From: Schistocerca nitens
Lineage: Eukaryota; Arthropoda; Insecta; Orthoptera; Acrididae
Length of the DNA stretch: 64,000 nucleotides
Direction: 5' to 3'
Assembly (NCBI RefSeq): GCF_023898315.1
Contig: NC_064621.1
Span: 131,314,521 to 131,378,520 of the forward strand
Shown: positions 1-12,284 of the stretch, piece after piece
How the letters are laid out: each line of letters begins with the position of its first letter
Numbering within the stretch: the first letter of the stretch is position 1
Position numbers and translations under genes: made by a program
Notes under the pieces: model-generated
What the model saw: only the letters and a program-made list of their open reading frames with translations
The model's database searches: none
Told to the model about the DNA's origin: nothing

Positions 1-890
1 ATAAACGTTTAATGTGTTCTTTAGTCATTTTTCCACTTTTGCTTGATTCCAAATAAATGTTCCGTGGGCATCTTTCAAGTTTCTTTGAAATATTTCGGCC
101 GAATGTGCCTTGTGGCTCTTGAAAACAGATGTACAACTTGTCTGCTAGTCTGCCTCTCATTGATAAAGCTACATCAATTGTGTAGGTGTCAGTAGAGAGA
201 TGGACAGACTGCAACACACTAGCTGTAGTTTCCTCTCCTATGTGGGACACGGTTGATGACGAAGACATTTCATTCTGGAATTGACTCTCGTCACTGTTCC
301 CAGTATTTTCTTTCTTTACACCGTGCTCTGTCATAAACATGTCCACGTCCTCCACAAACTTTTGTGCCTTCTCACATATACTGTTATCGTCTTATTTGCT
401 GTTAGGTGTGGCAAATATAGTACTATGCCAGGATGAAATGACACTGTCCAAGCCAACCAATTTAGACGCTTCCAGTGCCCAGAGTTTCAGATGTCAATAG
501 TGAACTTTAAATCAGTACGACCTCGCTTTTTCAAGCTGCGATATTACATTCTCCTTTATCAGTTGTAATTGAGATAGTCCGTTTCCCTTAAAATAAGCTC
601 CTGCTCGCCTTTTGCTAGACCTATAAATTAAAATTACTTTGCAATAAGATTTACTTTTAATGCACTTACAGCACGTCATTAGTTTGTCATAGGAATTGAA
701 GCCACGATTGCAATAGTCTTCATAAATGTTCCCTAGTATACTGTCATCAGTATCTTCTAATACACAGGGCCTCGACTGTTTGGGTGGAGATAGTTCGTAC
801 TCGCTTGCAGTGATCTATTTCTGTTGCTGTGGAGATGAACGTCGTGCACTGCTTGAACAACCACCTTCAGGTTTTGGTTTTTCCTGCCCT
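1..890 (-). pseudogene. Decayed reading frame, possibly a transposase, cut by the window edge
   Basis: Read on the minus strand, this stretch gives long protein-like runs separated by only a few stops. One run ends near position 1 with a segment containing RGRLADKLYICFQEPQG, then PRNIYLESSKSGKMTKEH. An upstream run contains EDTDDSILGNIYEDYC and a Cys-rich KLMTCCKCIKSKSYC. The K-S-G-K-M-T string resembles the region after the second catalytic acid in some DDE-type transposases, but I cannot name a family and no catalytic triad is visible. Stops interrupt it near 810, 530 and 390. The frame may continue in the fragments at 2285-2866 beyond the inserted Tc1-like element. An old host gene exon cannot be excluded. 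Confidence 0.4.
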
Positions 891-904
891 TCAAAATTAA
901 TGTA

Positions 905-2265
905 AACTGATCACTCAGAACATTATAGCCACCAACCTGTTATCGATATAAACCCGTACACGCGACAGCAACATCACCCGACGAGAAATGACTACCAGTT
1001 AGACACACGCCCGGTACTTATAGGATCAGTGAGCGTGCGATCTATCTGAGTTTGACCGAGGGCAGATTGTGATGGCATGGAGGCTCAGCACAAGCATTTT
1101 GGAAACTGCACGACTTGTCAGGTATTCGAGGAGTGCTGCGGTGAGTGTCTTCAACACGTGGCTAAACCAAGGTGAAACAACGTCCAGACGTAGTGGGGTT
1201 GGGTGACCATCCCTCATTACAGATGTCGTAGGCTGGGCTGACAGGTAAAACATGACAGGCGGCAAACTATGGTGGAACTAACATCAGCTGGGCAGATTGC
1301 AAGTGAGTCCGAACACACAGTGCACCGAACATTCCTAACAATGGGCCTCCTCACCCGACGATGTGCCATTGTTAAAACCACTACATCGGCAACTACGACT
1401 GAAATGTACACGTGGCTATCGGCACTGGACGTTGGTGCAGAGGTAGAGCGTTGCATGGTCCCGATATCTTCTTCATCATACCGACGGGAGGGCGCAAATG
1501 GTTCAAATGGCTCTGAGCAGTATGGGACTTAACTTCTGAGGTCATCAGTCCCCTAGAACTTACAACTACTTAAACCTAAACTAACCTAAAGACATCACAC
1601 ACACCCACGCCCGAGGCAGGATTCGAACCTGCGACCGTAGCGGTCGCGCGGTTCCAGACTGTAGCGCCTAGAACCTCTCGGCCACTCCGGCCGGCAAGGG
1701 CGCAAATCCGTCGTCTTCCAGGAAAACAGCTCCTTGATACCTGTACTGCAGGACGGAGACAAGATGGCGACGAGTTCATTATGCTCTGGGAAACATTGAC
1801 ATGGACATCCTTGGGACCAGTGGAACTCGTGCGAGGCACCATGACGGCCAAGGAGTATCGTACAATGACTGCAAACCATGTACACCTCTTCATGACGAAC
1901 ATGTTTTTCCGACAGCAGTGGCATTTTTCAACAAGATAATGCGCCACGTCACAAGGCCAGGAGCGTGATGGAGTGGTTCGAGGAACACAGTGGCGAGTTC
2001 CAGCTGATGTGCTGATCCCCCCCAGTTGCCCAGATCTGAGCCCGATCGAACATATCTGGGATGTGGTTGAATGTGGCATCAGAGCTCATCACCTCCCCTC
2101 TCCGGAATCAGGTGACTTTTGTGTGCAGATGTGGTGCCAACTGCCTCCAGCGGCCTATCACGGCTTCATTACTACCAGGCCATGACGCGTCGCCATTGTT
2201 ATCCGTGCCAAATGTGGACGTACCGGCTATTCGGTAGGTGGCCATAATACTGTGGCTAATCAGTG
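905..2265 (+). mobile_element. Tc1-like DNA transposon with degenerate TIRs (pseudogene inside)
   Basis: Both ends are visible. The left end (AACTGATCACTCAG) and the reverse complement of the right end (CACTGATTAGCCAC) form imperfect inverted repeats of roughly 30 bp, flanked by TA at 903-904 and 2266-2267, the Tc1/mariner target duplication. The plus strand carries broken transposase: an N-terminal helix-turn-helix piece (FDRGQIVMAWRL, then ILETARLVRYS) near 1050-1180. A catalytic-domain piece near 1935 reads QQDNAPRHKARSVMEWFEEH, and near 2035 the SPIEHIWDVV motif supplies the last acidic residue of a DD34E triad. Frameshifts and stops, for example around the C run at 2017-2024, make it inactive. 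A SINE-A copy interrupts it at 1500-1696. Confidence 0.85.
1500..1696 (-). mobile_element. SINE-A copy inside the Tc1-like element, 11-bp TSD
   Basis: Read on the minus strand, a tRNA-like head carries box A (TGGCCGAG) and a perfect box B (GGTTCGAATCC), then the body with CCTAAGG-type words and the tail AGTCCCATA and GAGCCATTTGAACC. The target duplication agggcgcaaat lies at 1489-1499 and 1697-1707, so the insertion is complete. It post-dates the transposon it sits in. Confidence 0.92.
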
Positions 2266-2284
2266 TACCTATCCAGCTAAAGTC

Positions 2285-2866
2285 ATGTATTTCTGTGTCA
2301 TCATCATTATATTTCTGAATTAATATGTTAGAAAAATTATCCGCGAACTCTCTATCCTCGACCCCGATTTCATTTCCATATTCAGCATGTCGCAACGTTG
2401 TCCCTAATATTTCGATCACATTGGTAGGATTAATTCTCTTCGTGATATCACTTACACAGTAACCCACATGCGAACACTGCAAGGGACACTTTCATACTCC
2501 AGCAATGCCATTATACGAGTATCTTTCACGCAACTCGAGCACATGTTAGTGCAGGTACAACACGCCGACGTCTGATGGCGTTGGTAAACAAGTGCGGAGT
2601 TTTGACTGGAAGTAATCACAAACTACTGTTGTCTTTATAATGGAACTAAGCATAGTTTCATGCGGTTCCGAGCGTCCGTGGTCAAAGCTGTCCCTTGGTA
2701 AGAGAAGCGAGTAAAAAAGGTCCATTTACGGCCGATCTAGACGGACCTTCAAAAATGTCGTCAATGAAATAATTGGCATCCTCTAACACTTTTGTGGTGT
2801 TCTTTGGAGAGAGAGGTGCGTTATCGCTATCCACTCCGTCATCGTTATCTGAACTAGTGTCTATTT
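2285..2866 (-). pseudogene. Decayed minus-strand coding fragments upstream of the 1-890 remnant
   Basis: Two protein-like runs occur on the minus strand. One (about 2866-2694) reads DNDDGVDSDNAPLSPKNTT then KVLEDANYFIDDIFEGPS. The other (about 2482-2285) includes VIEILGTTLRHAEYGNE and FADNFSNILIQKYNDDD. Both are acidic and low in stops. Their position directly beyond the Tc1-like insertion suggests they belonged to the same ancient frame as 1-890, but the frames do not join without a shift. No family is recognised. Confidence 0.3.
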
Positions 2867-4150
2867 TGCAGCAAGAATAAAGCTGTCAGTATTACACAGG
2901 AAGAATGGTGTCCCCCCCCTCCCCCCGGACCTGTATTTATCCAGTCTGATACGACTGGAAGTCGGTTTAAATGGCATCAGTTTTCCTCATTTTTGTTTAT
3001 TCCCTGTAGGTAATCATAGGCGAAACTGGTTCTCGTTTCTCGAGCACAAAATATAGTATTTTGTAGCTCGTGGCGAATAATGATAACAGAATGGATAAAG
3101 GAAGATTCATTTTTCTAAAAAAAAAAGTTATGTCTAATATTCCTCCAGCGGCGACTATAATTCACGCCGGCAGATTATCTACAGAAGCTCTGACGGTTTT
3201 AATTTGGACTGTGTGCCGTTAGCACTGATTGGAAGAGCGGGGCCCCTATGGAAACATCTGTTTTGTATCGAAAATTTTAAGAGAATCAAATACCGTTCGC
3301 AGACAATATCCTGAGTGCGCCCTAATTCTCATCGTTCCAATTATGCTTTAATTTTTAAAAAGCCAGTTTGAGAGGGGACACAGTGTTTACACGCGATATT
3401 GGATATGTTCCAATCGAAACATATCGCGGAATAGGCACGTAAAAATTAGATTTTCACATGCATAATTCGTAACTGCCCTTCGGTATGGAACGGACGGACG
3501 TACAGAGCCGTCCAGTCCATTTAGTAGCTGCGGCCGGATTCGGTGCTGCATCGCACGCTGACTTACTGTTTCATGCGCCCGGAAATGAAATTCTTGCTCT
3601 CGACAGAGGACAACCTCCACCGTTTTATTTTCATTACATAGTCTCATACTGCGACCAACGGCAGGAATTACTTCGGGAGATGAAACAAAATACTTCAATT
3701 TCGCGTCATTTTTTGTGCGTAAATATAATAACGGAAATGTATTGTCGCCACTTTTTGTAATTGCGAAAATTCGCGATGTTTTTTTCTTCATGCACGTGAA
3801 GTTCCGAACGTAGTGAGCACTTATTCAGAAAAAAGTGTATTTCAAATTTCCGCATCATTCCTGCTTCAGCCTTCCTGCTGTTTACTTATTACGCATTAGA
3901 TGAATGCTGATACGTATTTCCAACACAGGCATTGATTACGACCTCTGTTCTTGTCCACGTCTCACAGAGACGCGCGCACCGTCTCTGAAGAACATGCTGC
4001 CGGCAGGGCCTTAAAACTAAATCTCGTTACTTTATGTGTGGTTACTGGTGCGCGTAGGACACCACAGCCTAGTCGGTATTTTCTCTTGCGGTCCAGTACG
4101 TTACCTAGTGTGAGGGAGAACCTCCACTGTTTCGCCTAACGACAGGACTG
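2867..4150. other. No feature recognised
   Basis: AT-rich sequence with short overlapping open frames, the longest being a 134-codon minus-strand frame at 3387-3791 with no motif I recognise. A C-rich run lies at about 2910-2926. Confidence 0.5.
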
Positions 4151-4152
4151 TA

Positions 4153-5160
4153 CCAGATGCAGAAGTATGAAACCGGAATTTGGTTGCAATAATTACACGT
4201 GTGTTGTTTGAAACGGATAAACAATATTTTATTCAAAATAAACCCCACTGCAATTTATACGTTACTTCCACCTGCATACCACGCCAGAAAAACTGTTCTT
4301 CTTTTGAAGCGAACCAGTCAGCAAGTCGTTTTCGTACATTTTCATATGAATTGAAGGATTGTTCAGCGAGAGCGTGTACCAGTGATGCAAACAGACGATA
4401 ATCGGAAAGAGCCAAATCTGGAGAATAAGCCGCATGCCGTAGTATTTCCCGACTGAACGCCTCGATCGTTTCCCTGACCCGTTTTGCTGTGTGTGATGGT
4501 GCGTCATCATATGACTTTGTGTTGCCTTTTTCCATATTCCGGTCGTTTTTCACGTATTGTTCGATTTAAATCGATCATTTGCTGCTGGTAGTTGTCATGT
4601 TAACGGTTTCACCAGGTTTTCCCAGCTCATAAGAGACGACAGCCTTCTGATCCCAACAAACACAGAGCACTGTCTTCTTTCCAAAGCGATTTGGTCTTGC
4701 AGTGGATGCCGATGGTTTGCCTGGATTCACCCATGATTTACGACGCTTAGGAGGTTCAAAATGCATCCATTTTTCATCACCTGTCACTATTCGAGAGAGA
4801 AATCACATTTTTTTGCAATTGGCGAGCGGCATTTCACAAGTGTTCTTTCGAATTGCTTGCTGTCCTTCATTGAGTTCATGCAGAACCCATTTATGCAATT
4901 TCTGCCCCTTTCCCACAACCTTCAACTGAAGAGAAATAGCTTTCTGCGCCATATTCAATTGTTCCGCGAGTTCCTGTTGGGTTTGAGTATTATCTTCATC
5001 CAATAAGGCCTGCAATTAGTTTTCTTCGAACTTTCTGGATGGTTTCCCGCACTCGTCGTTTCTCACGTCAAAATCAACACTTCTGAATTTTTTGAACCAC
5101 TTGAAACATTGTGTTTTCCCAAGACCATGTTCGCCGAGAGATTCCACACATATTACATGA
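4153..5160 (-). mobile_element. Mariner-like transposon remnant, 5' end missing
   Basis: On the minus strand the order of pieces is that of a mariner transposase. A helix-turn-helix half near 5100-4810 includes CFKWFKKFRSVDFDVRN and QQELAEQLNMAQKAIS. The first catalytic block TGDEKWMHFEPPKRR lies near 4785, followed by WDQKAVVSYELGKPGETVN. A C-terminal half at 4553-4233 contains DDAPSHTAKRV and AAYSPDLALSDYRLF, the D34D signature. Stops and a frame change near 4560 separate the halves. The left terminus follows TA at 4151-4152 and begins ccagatgcagaagtatgaaa. The other terminus is not seen; the element stops where the neighbouring Tc1-like element begins. Confidence 0.85.
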
Positions 5161-5165
5161 ACTGT

Positions 5166-6290
5166 CTGATCAAAATCAGTGGGACATCAGTATGGTGTGT
5201 GTTCAACCTTCACCTTTGTAGCTTTTGAAATCTACTGGGGAGTCTTCCAGTGAGATTCCTGAGTGTCTGCGGAGGAATGGCAGACCATAGTTGCTCAAGA
5301 GCCGAAACCAGAGCAGGCAGCGATGTTGGACGATGGAGTCGGGAGAGAAGTTTACGCTGTTAACTCATCCCGAAGGTGTTCCTCTGAGTTCTGATCGGGA
5401 CTCTGGGCAGGCCAGTTCATTTCCGGGGCGTCACTGTCCACAGACCATCGCCTCGCAGATACTGTTTTATGACTGGGTGCGTTGTCATGCTGGCACAAAC
5501 CATCATCGTCTCCGAACTGTTCCTCTACTGAGCGCATTACACAATTCTGTAAAATGTGTTCATATCCTTCCGCACTTAGCGGTAAATGAAGTGCAGTGTA
5601 GGGGCGACACCGCAACTGTGAGAAACTCCCTCATGTCTCAACACGACCTTCTCCGTGTTATGCTGTTGGCACCTAACATGACGGCAGGTTGCGTTCTCCA
5701 GGAATTCTCGAAACACAATCCTTTCCATCTGTTTGACACAGGCTATAGCGCGCTCTATCTCTCCGAATGACTCGTTTCCAACCAACAACTGCCCAGTAGC
5801 GTCGCCCTTTGCATCAATTCGAGCGTCGCTTGTCACTGACTGCACAAATCTGTGGCTCCTGAGGACCTCCTCGACCATCGTGCGCAGTTCTTCTTCACTC
5901 CCTAAGCAAAGTCGTTGTGCTAGTTGGAGTGCTGGTAGCGCCTTCGCAGTCTCCCTTCCACTGATTTTATGTGATTTTTCACAATCATCCTCCGCAGTGC
6001 TGAACAGTCCTCGTCGGTCAACATGAGATGGCTGATCTTGGTTTAGCTGCGGTTGTTCCGTCGTGTTTCCACTTCACACTCACATCACCAACAGTCGACT
6101 TTGGCGTATTTGGAAGGGCTGAAATGTCCCTGATTGATTTGTTGGTTCGATGGATGTCCAGTTACCAATCCACGTTCGAAGTTGATGAGCTCTGCTGACC
6201 ATCCCACTCTGCTGTAACTGCTTCTCTACACACAACACAATACCTCTTGCCTCTTTCTGTACTGGCAGGTCCCCCTGTCGTGACAACTAG
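5166..6290 (-). mobile_element. Tc1-like transposon remnant
   Basis: The minus strand gives a decayed Tc1 transposase. An N-terminal piece near 6286-6080 contains VEKQLQQSGMVSRAHQLRTW. A middle piece contains TDEDCSALRRIVKNH and later WKRVIRRDRARY. A C-terminal piece at 5615-5352 contains QHDNAPSHKTVSARRW then WPAQSPDQNSEEHLRDEL, where the usual SPDLNPIEHLWDE motif is recognisable with substitutions. Several frame changes and stops make it inactive. The left boundary abuts the mariner remnant and the right boundary is only approximate. Confidence 0.82.
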
Positions 6291-6679
6291 TTGTCAGTTG
6301 TGTATAACGTACAGGTGTTCGAATGTAGCATATTTCAGCTGAGAGCTCGTTCGTAATAATTGCTTGTCTACTCTAACTATTCTAACGATAGTGCGAGGGG
6401 AAAAGAGGACATGGTCATTTTATATTCACGTCTTACACACAAGCCTGATTTCCTTGCTTTCGATAATTCCTGTTCGTTCGAATATTATTAATAGAAACAC
6501 TACTTTTCTTGCAGACGCAGAGTCTTTGATTCAGTAAATTCGTGATCATTTGATACCTTAAGTGCATTCGAAGGAATGTGCGTTTTCGTAACAGAGTCAC
6601 ACAAAAAAGTGTTCTTGTCTATTCTATCGCTTGAGCCGTGTCCCACAGTTACGCTGGGTCAGCCATCGTTAATCACATT

Positions 6680-7032
6680 GTTAATGTTTAAGGGGTGGCC
6701 GGATGCCCTTCCTGCAGCCACCCCATACGCCCCGGGACGGAATTAGTGTACCCCAACTGTCTGCGTCGAGTGTAATCCATGGAATAGTGCGAAATTTTTC
6801 AGATGGCCGGGAGCCGTGTAACTGAGGCGGAACATGGGGACCAGCCCGGTATTCACCTATCGGGATGTGGAATACCGCCTAAAAACCACATCCAGGCTGG
6901 CTGGCACATCGGCCCTCGTCGTTGATCCGCCGGGCGGATTCGATCCGGGGCCGTCGCGCCTACCTGAGTCCAGGTAGCAGCGCGTTAGCGCTCTCGACTA
7001 CACTGGTAAAAAAAAAAAAAAAAAAAAAAAAA
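6680..7032 (-). mobile_element. SINE-D copy with an adjoining A-run
   Basis: Read on the minus strand, a tRNA-like head (TAGTCGAGAGCGCTAACG as box A region, GGATCGAATCC as box B) is followed by a body with CCTGGATGTGGTTTTTAGG and a tail ending in GGGCATCCGGCCACCCC near 6690. A run of about 25 A lies immediately outside the head at 7008-7032 on the plus strand. A second copy in the opposite orientation lies at 38215-38560. Confidence 0.8.
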
Positions 7033-8076
7033 TTCTTGTTTGAGGGACCAAATTTTACGTTATAACTTGGCACGTACCTCGGAGATAACTGATAACAGGA
7101 AGTTAGCACAGCGTCCTTTTGTATCAGCAACTTGCACCTTCACTCAGTGAGACACTGCGAAAATGTTAGGAAAATTACACGCTGCATTGACACACAGTAC
7201 TCTACGATTTATCACCACATAACACTGACAGAACTTAACTATAATGACAGATTCGAACCACCAAACAACGGTTTATCCGTCACTGTGGTTTCTTTGTGTA
7301 GCGAGAACGGCACCGGAAGCGGGTAATTTGGCTATAAATGCTGACGTGATCTGGCACAGGCACAGCCGAGAGACGTTTTGGCTCTCTTGAAGAACAGTTC
7401 CTAGTTGTTTTGATTGTGCTCTCACGAGCAAAGCAGACGCATAGCTCTCACAGAGGAGTAGACTCGTATCTTTCTTTTTTTTTTTAGATTCGGTACAGTG
7501 TAACACTAGCTGCTGTGTGATATAAACCAGCTCAGGGGAGCATTTCAGCTTTCTGTGCCGCCTTCTTCCTGAAGCACCTGTTACTGCGTCTATCCTCCTC
7601 TTCTGGTTATAATTAGGTTTCGTAAAAGCGCCACGCATCTGCCGATTTGGTATTTTTAGACGTAGACGCCACAAAACGAGAAAAACTCTCGCCTTCCACC
7701 ATCTGCTTTGGACCAGTGCTTCTCCCGTTTTAATCTTTCAGCATGAAGTATTTCAAATACAATAGGAGCTCTGTGATATCCCAGCAACATACTACGTTAA
7801 GGTGTTTGGCAAATTTAACTGTGAAGCATGTTTGTCCTGCAAAGTCAAAAGATACAATGAAAAGGGCGTCTTCGTACATCTTTTCCTTGCAATTGAACGA
7901 ACATTGTACAATACAATGCGTTCAAGATACCGTAGTAATAAAATGACTTTCTCTAAGAAATAATTTTTCGCCAGTAAAATCACTAAAAATTTAAATAAGA
8001 AATTATGCAATCGATCTCTGCTGAGGAACAACGTCAGCCTGAAGGACAATGCAACGTAACTATAATAATCTAAGAA
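7033..8076. other. No feature recognised
   Basis: Unassigned sequence. A 133-codon minus-strand frame at 7273-7674 shows no domain. A short T-rich run lies at 7474-7485. Confidence 0.5.
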
Positions 8077-8416
8077 AATGAAATGCCTACAGCCGTCCTT
8101 ATGATGGCATTTATTGAATGGCTACCAGAGCTGGTGCTTGAGTGCACCATCTTAAGAGAAGGGTGTATACACGTATACACGATGCATCAGTGGCCATCAC
8201 GTACAACTGGTTTATGCAGAACACCTGTAACAGCGATGTTGTCTCTACAAGCATCAACTGTCAACAGTTGTACATGTTGGCTACTGATGCATGTTATATT
8301 CAAATGGTGTTAATCCCTTCAACATTAGCTAAGGCCTGAAGATGGCGGACTGAAGTACCGAAACTGGTAGCTATACAATAAATGACATCATAAGGACGGC
8401 TGTAAGTTTTCATTTT
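8077..8416. repeat. Small inverted-repeat element with hammerhead-like arm
   Basis: Two arms of about 80 bp face each other: the left starts near 8088 (acagccgtccttatgatg) and the reverse complement of 8335-8405 starts with the same word. The arms also share catttattg and gctaccag. The right arm, on the plus strand at about 8336-8373, contains cctgaagatgg then accgaaactgg, an arrangement like the CUGANGA and GAAA strands of a hammerhead core. The left arm carries a more degraded mirror copy. The loop of about 175 bp has no recognisable coding. A partial Penelope-like or other ribozyme-bearing retroelement is the best explanation, by inference. Confidence 0.6.
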
Positions 8417-9012
8417 CGCTCCAGCCACAAGGGTGGATATTCAAAACCAACTGTAAGACAGTCAAGTAGGGTATTTTGCAACAACATGGGAAGTATGGCT
8501 CCCGGTATCACAGTGTACACTGGTGCATTTACGCGAGTAAATATAGTCACTGACTATACCCGCCCACAATTTCGGTGCAGATCTATGATGATGAGCCTTC
8601 ACAACCAGGCGCGGATCTGGAAAGAGGTGGAGGGGGAGCAAGCATCATTTCTCCCCCTTCCCTGTGCCCCCCACCCCACCGTCCCAACGAACATTTTACT
8701 AAGAGAGTTTACATATTTACATAAATCGATGTCGAAATGTTTCAACCAACGTTGGAATAATCAAGTAACACGAAACTTAATGAGTCGAGAAAACGGCGAT
8801 GATTTTTGAAAGGTCACAATCTATGTTTAACAGAGTATACCTATCGGATGCTAGTCCACGTGAATGAGGTTGCGATCTGAACAGCTTCCGAAAACATGCC
8901 AGCCAGGTAAGGGTGGCCAGTGACTTGCTGAATGTACCTGCTGCTAGTAAGAAATACGAGCCAAATCGAAAGATCACAGGTAGAACCGACGTGCCACTCG
9001 AAGCTGAGAGAA
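8417..9012. other. No feature recognised
   Basis: Left flank of the tandem array. It contains a C-rich patch near 8650-8690 and no supported gene. Confidence 0.5.
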
Positions 9013-9055
9013 ATGAGAGAAATAAAAAGACCAAGCACTCACCATTATAGGTATT
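9013..9055 (-). repeat. Single inverted copy of the 27-bp repeat unit beside an inverted flank
   Basis: 9033-9055 matches the reverse complement of the array unit at 22 of 23 positions (aagcactcaccattat then ggtatt). The adjacent 21 bases, 9013-9033, are the exact reverse complement of 9179-9199, the sequence directly before the first unit of the array. This is the only unit I find outside the array. Confidence 0.8.
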
Positions 9056-9310
9056 GCACTAGCACCACGATTGTGAACACACATCTGAAGACCGTGTCTA
9101 CTGCAGCATGGGAATGGGGCGAATGGTACTTCTTCCAGATGACGTTCGTGAATGTCAGTCTGTTTTCCCCCTAGTGCATGGTCTTTTTATTTCTCTCATA
9201 TGGTGAGTGCTTGCTTAATACCAATAATGGTGAGTGCTTGCTTAATACCGATAATGGTGAGTGCTTGCTTAATACCGATAATGGTGAGTGCTTGCTTAAT
9301 ACCGATAATG

Positions 9311-11400
9311 GTGAGTGCATGCTTAATGCCGATAATGGTGAGTGCTTGCTTAATACCGATAATGGTGAGTGCCTGCTTAATACTGATAATGGTGAGTGCC
9401 TGCTTAATACCGATAATGGTGAGTGCCTGCTTAATACCGATAATGGTGAGTGCCTGCTTAATACCGATAATGGTGAGTGCTTGCTTAATACCGATAATGG
9501 TGAGTGCTTGCTTAATACCGATAATGGTGAGTGCTTGCTTAACACCGATAATGGTGAGTGCTTGCTTAATACCGATAATGGTGAGTGCTTGCTTAATACC
9601 GATAATGGTGAGTGCTTGCTTAATACCGATAATGTTGAGTGCTTGCTTAATACCGATAATGGTGAGTGCCTGCTTAATACCGATAATGGTGAGTGCTTGC
9701 TTAATACCAATAATGGTGAGTGCCTGCTTAATACCGATAATGGTGAGTACCTGCTTAATACCGATAATGGTGAGTGCCTGCTTAATACCGATGATGGTGA
9801 GTGCCTGCTTAATACCGATAATGGTGAGTGTTTGCTTGATACCGATAATGGTGAGTGCTTGCTTAATACCGATAATGGTGTGTGCTTGCTTAATACCGAT
9901 AATGGTGAGTGCTTGCTTAATACCGATAATGGTGAGTGCTTGCTTAATACCGATAATGGTGAGTGCTTGCTTAATACCGATAATGGTGAGTGCTTGCTTA
10001 ATACCAATAATGGTGTGTGCTTGCTTAATACCGATAATGGTGAGTGCTTGCTTAATACCGATAATGGTGAGTGCTTGCTTAATACCGATAATGGTGAGTG
10101 CTTGCTTAATACCGATAATGGTGAGTGCTTGCTTAATACCGATAATGGTGAGTGCCTGCTTAATACCGATAATGGTGAGTGCCTGCTTAATACCGATAAT
10201 GTTGAGTGCCTGCTTAATACCGATGATGGTGAGTGCCTGCTTAATACCGATGATGGTGAGTGCTTGCTTTATACCGATAATGGTGAGTGCTTGCTTAATA
10301 CCGATAATGGTGAGTGCTTGCTTAATACCGATAATGGTGAGTGCTTGCTTAATACCGATAATGGTGAGTGCTTGCTTAATACCGATAATGGTGAGTGCTT
10401 GCTTAATACCGATAATGGTGAGTGCTTGCTTAATACCGATAATGGTGAGTGCATGCTTAATGCCGATAATGGTGAGTGCTTGCTTAATACCGATAATGGT
10501 GAGTGCCTGCTTAATACTGATAATGGTGAGTGCCTGCTTAATACCGATAATGGTGAGTGCCTGCTTAATACCGATAATGGTGAGTGCCTGCTTAATACCG
10601 ATAATGGTGAGTGCTTGCTTAATACCGATAATGGTGAGTGCTTGCTTAACACCGATAATGGTGAGTGCTTGCTTAATACCGATAATGGTGAGTGCTTGCT
10701 TAATACCGATAATGGTGAGTGCTTGCTTAATACCGATAATGTTGAGTGCTTGCTTAATACCGATAATGGTGAGTGCCTGCTTAATACCGATAATGGTGAG
10801 TGCTTGCTTAATACCAATAATGGTGAGTGCCTGCTTAATACCGATAATGGTGAGTACCTGCTTAATACCGATAATGGTGAGTGCCTGCTTAATACCGATG
10901 ATGGTGAGTGCCTGCTTAATACCGATAATGGTGAGTGTTTGCTTGATACCGATAATGGTGAGTGCTTGCTTAATACCGATAATGGTGTGTGCTTGCTTAA
11001 TACCGATAATGGTGAGTGCTTGCTTAATACCGATAATGGTGAGTGCTTGCTTAATACCGATAATGGTGAGTGCTTGCTTAATACCGATAATGGTGAGTGC
11101 TTGCTTAATACCAATAATGGTGTGTGCTTGCTTAATACCGATAATGGTGAGTGCTTGCTTAATACCGATAATGGTGAGTGCTTGCTTAATACCGATAATG
11201 GTGAGTGCTTGCTTAATACCGATAATGGTGAGTGCTTGCTTAATACCGATAATGGTGAGTGCCTGCTTAATACCGATAATGGTGAGTGCCTGCTTAATAC
11301 CGATAATGGTGAGTGCCTGCTTAATACCGATGATGGTGAGTGCCTGCTTAATACCGATGATGGTGAGTGCTTGCTTTATACCGATAATGGTGAGTGCTTG
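9311..11400. repeat. Higher-order duplication A/A' within the array
   Basis: Rare variant units recur in the same order at a shift of 1,107 bp (41 units): aatgttgag at 9631 and 10738, gtgagtac at 9743 and 10850, gcttgatacc near 9834 and 10941, ctttataccg at 10267 and 11374. The gcatgcttaatgcc unit recurs at 1,134 bp (42 units), so one unit was gained or lost in one copy. Confidence 0.9.
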
Positions 11401-12284
11401 CTTAATACCGATAATGGTGAGTGCTTGCTTAATACCGATAATGGTGAGTGCTTGCTTAATACCGATAATGGTGAGTGCTTGCTTAATACCGATAATGGTG
11501 AGTGCTTGCTTAATACCGATAATGGTGAGTGCTTGCTTAATACCGATAATGGTGTGTGCTTGCTTAATACCGATAATGGTGAGTGCTTGCTTAATACCGA
11601 TAATGGTGTGTGCTGGCTTAATACCGATAATGGTGAGTGCTTGCTTAATACCGATAATGGTGAGTGCCTGCTTAATACCGATAATGGTGAGTGCCTGCTT
11701 AATACCGATAATGGTGAGTGCCTGCTTAATACCGATAATGGTGAGTGCCTGCTTAATACCGATAATGGTGAGTGCCTGCTTAATACCGATAATGGTGAGT
11801 GCTTGCTTAATACCAATAATGGTGAGTGCCTGCTTAATACCGATAATGGTGAGTGCCTGCTTAACACCGATAATGGAGAGTGCTGGCTTAATACCGATAA
11901 TGGTGAGTGCTTGCTTAATACCGATAATGGTGAGTGCTTGCTTAATACCGATAATGTTGAGTGCTTGCTTAATACCGATAATGGTGAGTGCTTGCTTAAT
12001 GACGATAATGGTGAGTGCTTGCTTAATACCGATAATGGTGAGTGCCTGCTTAATACCGATAATGGTGAGTGCCTGCTTAATACCGATAATGGTGAGTGCC
12101 TGCTTAATACCGATAATGGTGAGTGCCTGCTTAATACCGACAATGGTGAGTGCCTGCTTAATACCGATAATGGTGAGTGCTTGCTTTATACCGATAATGG
12201 TGAGTGCCTGCTTAATACCGATAATGGTGAGTGCTTGCTTAATACCGATAATGGTGAGTGCTTGCTTAATACCGATAATGGTGA

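Noticed and set aside
3387..3791. 134-codon minus-strand frame
   Set aside because: No recognisable motif, an overlapping 91-codon frame on the other strand, and no flanking gene signals.
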